Shown: positions 59,670 to 64,000 of the stretch, piece by piece
Layout: the number at the start of each line of letters is the position of its first letter
Position numbering within the stretch: the stretch's first letter is position 1
From: Pseudomonas sp. JAI120
Lineage (GTDB): Bacteria; Pseudomonadota; Gammaproteobacteria; Pseudomonadales; Pseudomonadaceae
Direction: 5' to 3'
NCBI RefSeq assembly: GCF_014207255.1
Contig: NZ_JACHCZ010000001.1
Span: 2,223,378 to 2,287,377, forward strand
DNA: 64,000 nucleotides
Notes under the pieces: model-generated
What the model saw: the letters and a program-made list of their open reading frames with translations, nothing else
Database searches by the model: none
Told to the model about the DNA's origin: nothing
Made by a program: the position numbers and the translations under genes

Positions 59670-60563
59670 TCAGTCCAACGGCACCAACCATTGTCCACAG
59701 GCTTGGGCCAGATGGTCGGTCAACAAACCCAACAGCTGCCCGCCGCTGCGCCAATGATGCCAGTACAAAGGCACATCAATGGGCTTATCTGGCAATAACT
59801 CGATCAGTACGCCCTTTTCCAGCTGGTCGCGCACCTGTAACTCAGGCACCAGCCCCCAGCCGAGCCCCGCTTCCGCCAGGCGTATAAAGCCTTCGGACGA
59901 TGGGCATAAATGGTGTTCGAAACCACCGTCCACGCCCAGAGACGCCAGGTAGCGGTGCTGCAGGAAATCATCAGGGCCAAACACCAGCGCCGGTGTGCGG
60001 GCCAGTTGGTCGGCGCGGACGCCCTCCGGGAAATGCCGTGCAACAAACGCCGGACTGGCCAGCGCCCGATATCGCATGGCGCCGAGCAACAGGCTGCGGG
60101 CACCGGCCACCGGGCGTTCACTGGCGCAAATGCAGGCCGCCACCTCGCCGGCACGCATGCGCTTGAGCCCCACCGTTTGGTCTTCTACGACCAGATCCAG
60201 CAGCAAATGCTGCTCGGCACAAAAGTCACTGACCGCCTCGGCCCACCAGGTGGCAAGGCTGTCGGCATTCAGGGCGATGCGCAGGCGCTCAGGCATGCCT
60301 TCTTCGTCCAGCGCCGGCACCTGGCTTTGCAGGTCGCGCTCCAGCAGCCGCACCTGCTGCACATGGTTAAGCAAACGCCGACCAATATCGGTGGGCGCCG
60401 GCGGCGTAACCCGCACCAGCACCGGCTGGCCGACGCGTGCTTCCAATAACTTGATGCGCTGGGAAATCGCCGATTGCGACAGCCCCAATACCTGGGCACC
60501 GCGCTCGAAGCCGGCCTGTTCCACCACCGCCGCCAGGGCGGAAAGCAATTTATAGTCGAACAT
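59670..60563 (-). CDS. argP: LysR-family regulator ArgP (IciA family)
   Basis: 297 residues, start ATG 60563 (open frame to 60719 is not LysR-like). Helix-turn-helix at 4-60: LLSALAAVVEQAGFERGAQV, SQSAISQRIKLLEARVGQPV. Effector domain about 85-295. Sequence (FDYKLLSALAAVVEQAGFERAA) and divergent ArgO-like exporter identify it as ArgP, which senses arginine and lysine and activates argO. Shared control region with the ACT-domain gene is 100 bases. Confidence 0.92.
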   Translation of the reverse strand: MFDYKLLSALAAVVEQAGFERGAQVLGLSQSAISQRIKLLEARVGQPVLVRVTPPAPTDIGRRLLNHVQQVRLLERDLQSQVPALDEEGMPERLRIALNADSLATWWAEAVSDFCAEQHLLLDLVVEDQTVGLKRMRAGEVAACICASERPVAGARSLLLGAMRYRALASPAFVARHFPEGVRADQLARTPALVFGPDDFLQHRYLASLGVDGGFEHHLCPSSEGFIRLAEAGLGWGLVPELQVRDQLEKGVLIELLPDKPIDVPLYWHHWRSGGQLLGLLTDHLAQACGQWLVPLD

Positions 60564-60663
60564 CAGTTTCTCTAATGAGCGATCAGTAATATTGGTTTTT
60601 CTTATACAGCCTGCGCCATGAGAATAGCCAGCATCGCTTCTCTCTTTATAAGGACTCTTCATC

Positions 60664-61065
60664 ATGGCTGGCGAAACCGCCCTGGCAACCCTACTGCGCA
60701 GCATGAGCCCGCAGCTCAATGACGGTGACTACGTGTTCTGCACCCTGCCTGACCATCGCATCCCGGCCGGTTGCGAGGCCATCGGCAGCTTTCGCGAGCA
60801 GGAAGGGTTGACCCTGATCCTGGAACGACGGCAGGCGGAACAGGCCGGCCTGGCGTTCGACTACATCGCCGCGTGGATCACCCTGAATGTGCATTCAGCG
60901 CTGCAAGCCGTGGGCCTGACGGCCGCCTTTGCCAGTGCGCTCGGCAAGGCCGGGATCAGTTGCAACGTAATCGCCGGTTACTACCACGACCACCTGTTCG
61001 TCGGCCGCGCGGATGCCGAGCGGGCCATGGACGTATTGCGCCAACTGGCAGCGACTTCGGAGTAA
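60664..61065 (+). CDS. ACT-domain protein
   Basis: 133 residues, the ACT_7/DUF family: LRSMSPQLNDGDYVFCTLPD, then an amino-acid-binding ACT fold with WITLNVHSALQAVGLTAAFA, SALGKAGISCNVIAGYYHDH, LFVGRADAERAMDVLRQLA. It probably binds an amino acid. It lies between argP and argO, four bases before argO, in one transcript; a role in reporting arginine or lysine levels is plausible. Confidence 0.88.
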   Translation: MAGETALATLLRSMSPQLNDGDYVFCTLPDHRIPAGCEAIGSFREQEGLTLILERRQAEQAGLAFDYIAAWITLNVHSALQAVGLTAAFASALGKAGISCNVIAGYYHDHLFVGRADAERAMDVLRQLAATSE

Positions 61066-61069
61066 TGGT

Positions 61070-61672
61070 ATGTGGCAAAGCTATCTGAACGGATTATTGG
61101 TGGCCCTGGGGCTGATCATGGCCATCGGCACGCAAAACGCATTTGTATTGGCGCAAAGCCTGCGCCGTGAACATCACCTGCCGGTGGCGGCATTGTGCGT
61201 GGTGTGCGACGCCTTGCTCGTGGCCGCCGGGGTATTCGGCCTGGCGACGGTGCTGGCACAAAGCCCGCTCTTATTGGCGATTGCCCGCTGGGGCGGCGCC
61301 GCGTTCCTGCTGTGGTACGGCACCCTGGCGCTGCGCCGGGCGTTTTCGACACAGGGCCTGGCGCAAGGGGGCAACCTCAAGGTCCGTTCATTGCGTGCCG
61401 TGTTGCTCAGTGCCTTGGCGGTCACGTTGCTCAATCCTCATGTGTACCTGGACACGGTGCTGCTGATCGGCTCACTGGGCGCACAACAGACCGAACCCGG
61501 CGCCTACGTGGCCGGGGCCGCGAGTGCATCGTTGCTGTGGTTCGCCACCCTGGCGCTCGGCGCGGCCTGGCTGGCGCCGTGGCTGGCACGCCCGGCGACA
61601 TGGCGCCTGCTGGACTTGCTGGTGGCGGGGATGATGTTCAGCGTGGCCTACCAATTAATAAGCGCACAGTGA
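61070..61672 (+). CDS. argO: L-arginine/lysine exporter (LysE/ArgO family)
   Basis: 200 residues with six membrane segments. LysE-family signature: GLIMAIGTQNAFVLAQSLRR near the N-terminus, CVVCDALLVAAGVFGLATVL, and the conserved LLSALAVTLLNPHVYLDTVL. It exports basic amino acids. ATG 61070 follows the ACT gene by four bases. ArgP-controlled. Confidence 0.92.
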   Translation: MWQSYLNGLLVALGLIMAIGTQNAFVLAQSLRREHHLPVAALCVVCDALLVAAGVFGLATVLAQSPLLLAIARWGGAAFLLWYGTLALRRAFSTQGLAQGGNLKVRSLRAVLLSALAVTLLNPHVYLDTVLLIGSLGAQQTEPGAYVAGAASASLLWFATLALGAAWLAPWLARPATWRLLDLLVAGMMFSVAYQLISAQ

Positions 61673-61849
61673 ACTTATTCCAAAAGGCTCTGGAACCTCT
61701 ATCCCACACAGTTGTTGCGTGGTTTTGCCGCACCCCCGGTGCTATGATCCGGACCCTGCGCCGCAAAGAGTACAAACTCCCCGGCGCTTGTTTGGCCGCC
61801 CGTGATCGGCCTTGCGCTCACCGCAACTGACCTGATTAGGAGAATCATC

Positions 61850-62446
61850 ATGGCTTTCGAATTGCCGCCGCTGCCCTACGCACACGATGCCCTGCAGCCG
61901 CACATCTCCAAGGAAACCTTGGAATACCACCACGACAAGCACCACAACACCTATGTCGTGAACCTGAACAACCTGGTGCCAGGCACCGAGTTCGAAGGCA
62001 AGACCCTGGAAGAGATCGTCAAGTCTTCTTCGGGCGGCATCTTCAACAACGCCGCTCAGGTCTGGAACCACACCTTCTACTGGAACTGCCTGGCACCAAA
62101 CGCCGGCGGCCAACCTACCGGCGCGCTGGCTGAAGCCATCAACGCTGCGTTCGGTTCGTTCGACAAGTTCAAGGAAGAATTCACCAAGACGTCCGTCGGC
62201 ACCTTCGGTTCCGGCTGGGGCTGGCTGGTGAAAAAGGCTGACGGTTCCCTGGCCCTGGCCAGCACCATCGGCGCCGGCAACCCGCTGACCAGCGGCGACA
62301 CCCCGCTGCTGACCTGCGACGTGTGGGAACACGCCTACTACATCGACTACCGCAACGTGCGTCCAAAGTATGTGGAAGCGTTCTGGAACCTGGTCAACTG
62401 GAAGTTCGTGGCTGAGCAGTTCGAAGGCAAGACCTTCACTGCCTAA
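61850..62446 (+). CDS. sodB: Iron superoxide dismutase
   Basis: 198 residues from ATG 61850 (AGGAGA upstream). Metal ligands are all present: His27 in EYHHDKHH, His in VWNHTFYW (about 74), and Asp and His in DVWEHAYY (about 160 and 164). Residues AFELPPLPY at the start and GGQPTG, with Gln in the N-terminal helix pair, favour iron. It dismutates superoxide. A TATGAT -10 lies at 61743. In Pseudomonas sodB is lowered by PrrF RNAs when iron is scarce; the AGGAGAATCATCATGGC region would be the target, which is inference. Confidence 0.95.
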   Translation: MAFELPPLPYAHDALQPHISKETLEYHHDKHHNTYVVNLNNLVPGTEFEGKTLEEIVKSSSGGIFNNAAQVWNHTFYWNCLAPNAGGQPTGALAEAINAAFGSFDKFKEEFTKTSVGTFGSGWGWLVKKADGSLALASTIGAGNPLTSGDTPLLTCDVWEHAYYIDYRNVRPKYVEAFWNLVNWKFVAEQFEGKTFTA

Positions 62447-62466
62447 GCAACCCTTGCAGTAAAGAG

Positions 62467-62494
62467 AGCCCGGCGAATGTGCCGGGCTTTTTTA
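62467..62494 (+). terminator. Intrinsic terminator after sodB
   Basis: AGCCCGGC, GAATGT, GCCGGGCT form an 8-bp stem followed by TTTTTT. It lies 20 bases after the sodB stop, so the small gene at 62609 needs its own promoter or read-through. Confidence 0.93.
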
Positions 62495-62608
62495 TGGGCG
62501 CGATGCAACCACAAGGGCAGGCAAAGACCCACGGAACTCAACGACAAGAAATGACCACCCAGGCGGCAGGAGGAATGTCCCTCTTAATTGATGTAGGAGA
62601 GCGTAATT

Positions 62609-62788
62609 ATGGCAATCGCAGGCGCAGGCGCAGCAGCAGTGGCGGTCCCAATAATCTCAACCGTCGCCCCGATGGCGATAGACCTCGGGATTAAAACCTT
62701 AGGAATGGCAATCAACACAGGCTCGTCGCTGGCTAAATCCATGACAGACGCGCAGAAAGATAATCCAAACCAGGTACCAGCCGGGTAA
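62609..62788 (+). CDS. Small Gly/Ala-rich amphipathic peptide, 59 aa (unannotated candidate)
   Basis: ATG 62609 follows TAGGAGAGCG at good spacing. The peptide starts MAIAGAGAAAVAVPIISTVA (hydrophobic, Gly/Ala-rich), continues PMAIDLGIKTLGMAINTGSS, LAKSMTDAQK and ends DNPNQVPAG. It has one hydrophobic stretch (about 2-37) and a short charged tail, no Cys and no cleavable signal. Codons such as ATA and TTA are rarer here than in neighbours, hinting at recent origin. It resembles bacteriocin- or holin-like peptides only in general composition; no family is recognised. A TTTCGCTTC ... GAAGCGAAA hairpin (62799-62830) follows. Confidence 0.55.
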   Translation: MAIAGAGAAAVAVPIISTVAPMAIDLGIKTLGMAINTGSSLAKSMTDAQKDNPNQVPAG

Positions 62789-62798
62789 AAGCCGCAGC

Positions 62799-62830
62799 TT
62801 TCGCTTCTCAGGGCTTCCAGGGAAGCGAAA
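62799..62830 (+). terminator. Hairpin after the 59-aa gene
   Basis: TTTCGCTTC, 14 bases, GAAGCGAAA: a perfect 9-bp stem 11 bases past the stop. There is no T run after it, so it is a weak or Rho-dependent end, or an RNA-stabilising element. I see nothing else in 62831-63000. Confidence 0.45.
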
Positions 62831-63029
62831 AGCGCAGCCTCTCCCCGTCCATCGCTCGCCTGATTGAACCACCTCTCCATTTCACCCCGCGCCCGCCAAC
62901 ACCACCCGCCTCAGGCTCACCCAGCGCCACAAAGTACCGTAAGCCGCAATGTCCCTTTGACTGCAATCACGGGATTGCCAATACTCATGGCATATTGAAG
63001 GCCACCCGCATGAGACAAGGAATGCCCCT

Positions 63030-64000
63030 TTGAAGCTGGAACTCAAGAACAGCTTGTCGGTGAAGTTGCTACGGGTTGTGCTGCTGTCGGCGTTGATCGT
63101 GGGCGTGACGCTGAGCGTGGCGCAGATCGTTTTCGATGCCTACAAGACGCGCCAGGCCGTGGCCGGTGATGCCCAGCGCATCCTCGACATGTTTCGCGAC
63201 CCCTCGACCCAGGCCGTCTATAGCCTGGACCGCGAGATGGGCATGCAGGTGATCGAAGGGCTGTTCCAGGACGAGGCGGTGCGCATGGCCTCCATCGGCC
63301 ATCCCAACGAAACCATGCTGGCGGAAAAAAGCCGCGCCTTGCAGCACTCCCCCAGCCGTTGGCTCACCGACCTGATTCTTGGCCAGGAACGCACCTTCAC
63401 CACTTCATTGGTCGGCAAAGGCCCCTACAGCGAGTATTACGGCGACCTGAGCATTACCCTCGACACCGCCACTTACGGCCAGGGCTTTCTCGTCAGTTCG
63501 GTGATCATCTTCATTTCCGGCGTGTTACGCGCCTTGGCCATGGGCCTGGTGTTGTACCTGGTTTACCACTGGCTGCTGACCAAACCGCTGTCGCGGATTA
63601 TCGAGCACCTGACATCGATCAACCCGGACCGTCCCAGCCAGCACAAGATCCCGCAACTCAAGGGGCACGAGCGCAACGAGTTGGGGTTGTGGATCAACAC
63701 CGCCAACCAGTTGCTCGAATCCATCGAGCGTAACACCCACCTGCGCCATGAGGCGGAATCCAGCCTGCTGCGCATGGCCCAGTACGATTTTCTCACCGGC
63801 CTGCCGAACCGCCAGAAACTGCAGGAGCAACTGGACAAGATCCTCATCGACGCCGGCCGCCGCCAGCGCCGCGTCGCCGTGTTATGCGTGGGGCTGGATG
63901 ACTTCAAGAGCGTCAACGAGCAGTTCACCTACCAGGCCGGCGACAAATTGCTGCTGGCCCTGGCCGATCGCTTGCGCGCCCACAGCGGTCGCCTCGGCGC
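63030..64000 (+). CDS. Membrane GGDEF-domain sensor (probably GGDEF-EAL), N-terminal part
   Basis: At least 323 residues, continuing past the window. Start at TTG 63030 with AAGGA upstream; the in-phase first residues are (M)KLELKNSLSVKLLRVVLLSA. Membrane helix about 12-34, periplasmic sensor about 35-160 (GLFQDEAVRMASIGHPNETM), second helix about 158-185 (VIIFISGVLRALAMGLVLYL), HAMP-like TKPLSRIIEHLTSINPDRPS, then the start of a GGDEF domain: MAQYDFLTGLPNRQKLQEQL (about 250-269) and VLCVGLDDFKSVNEQF. The GGDEF motif itself and any EAL domain are outside the window. Makes or breaks c-di-GMP. Confidence 0.9.
   Translation, partial: MKLELKNSLSVKLLRVVLLSALIVGVTLSVAQIVFDAYKTRQAVAGDAQRILDMFRDPSTQAVYSLDREMGMQVIEGLFQDEAVRMASIGHPNETMLAEKSRALQHSPSRWLTDLILGQERTFTTSLVGKGPYSEYYGDLSITLDTATYGQGFLVSSVIIFISGVLRALAMGLVLYLVYHWLLTKPLSRIIEHLTSINPDRPSQHKIPQLKGHERNELGLWINTANQLLESIERNTHLRHEAESSLLRMAQYDFLTGLPNRQKLQEQLDKILIDAGRRQRRVAVLCVGLDDFKSVNEQFTYQAGDKLLLALADRLRAHSGRLG

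Noticed and set aside
62575..62694. 39-aa Arg-rich frame overlapping the 59-aa gene (starts MSLLIDVGERN)
   Set aside because: Its SD is directly against the ATG (one base of spacing) and the Arg/Ser/Asp-rich tail looks like a frame-shifted reading of the Gly/Ala codons.
1..64000. tRNA, rRNA, known riboswitches and named small RNAs
   Set aside because: Read across all gaps; no cloverleaf, 16S/23S/5S segment or recognisable riboswitch core was found, though a structure search could still reveal unnamed small RNAs in 9536-9795 or 23750-23907.

Overview
The window is a high-GC chromosomal segment of a Pseudomonas, almost certainly the P. fluorescens group. Three things point there. Protein content and gene order match Pseudomonas blocks: zwf-pgl-eda/hexR/oprB/gtsDCBA; fadD1-fadD2-lipase-phaJ1; argP/argO. 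The intergenic REP-type palindromes (GTGGGAGGGGGCTTGCCCCC and GTGGCGAGCGGGCTTG types) are typical of that group. Regulation also fits (HexR, LacI-type GntR, several LysR). I see no rRNA, tRNA, CRISPR array, prophage, transposase or integrase. The window is mostly core or near-core metabolism, with a few fossils and small accessory genes.

Layout. 1-11 kb: tail of a diguanylate cyclase, a BdlA-like double-PAS chemoreceptor, a DUF1003 membrane protein, a LysR/amidotransferase-like/ABM group, glycerophosphodiesterase, a PepSY protein, a GAF histidine kinase, a membrane chemoreceptor, and a CorA/ZntB-type transporter preceded by Pho-box-like repeats. 11-19.7 kb: Pit phosphate transporter; the 5-oxoprolinase genes pxpA-pxpB-pxpC with a divergent LysR; a LysR/SDR pair; a PACE efflux gene whose 3' end overlaps the SDR gene, with its own divergent LysR. 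19.7-23.7 kb: an ECF sigma factor with a C-terminal TPR-like extension (ECF42 type) in one operon with DGPF/YCII, AHSA1/SRPBCC and SnoaL-like genes; a GNAT; a GyrI-like protein. 23.9-32 kb: AlaC-type aminotransferase, the gluconate system gntT-gntK with divergent gntR and three matching palindromic operators, then GST, uronate-dehydrogenase-like SDR and MFS transporter. 32-37.6 kb: a chemoreceptor fossil, LysR/GST pair, a Lys-rich mini-protein, a GNAT gene running into a methyltransferase fossil, YihY and peptide deformylase, CsbD. 37.6-45.4 kb: fadD1, fadD2, a monoacylglycerol-lipase-like hydrolase, phaJ1, a DUF2383 protein, DUF3820, a class V aminotransferase. 45.4-57.5 kb: glucose uptake and Entner-Doudoroff genes, ending in an AGE-family (mannose isomerase-like) gene. 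57.6-64 kb: coiled-coil membrane protein, epimerase, argP/ACT/argO, sodB, an unannotated 59-codon gene, and the start of a GGDEF-containing sensor.

How it works together: OprB and GtsABCD bring glucose (probably mannose too) through both membranes. The mutarotase, AGE isomerase, Zwf, Pgl and Eda pass carbon into Entner-Doudoroff metabolism, with HexR as divergent repressor. GntT/GntK feed gluconate into the same pathway under GntR. FadD1/FadD2 and PhaJ1 connect fatty-acid activation and beta-oxidation to polyhydroxyalkanoate precursors.

The least expected items are: the small Gly/Ala-rich gene behind sodB; paired TGTCACC-N4-GGTGACA palindromes flanking the AGE isomerase gene, one containing its stop codon; REP elements that share an inserted CGGTGCGACGATTCGAC block, all within 8 kb; Pho-box-like repeats in front of a ZntB-type transporter; and the GNAT/methyltransferase deletion scar. 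No large undescribed system is evident. All calls rest on reading the sequence; no database search was run.
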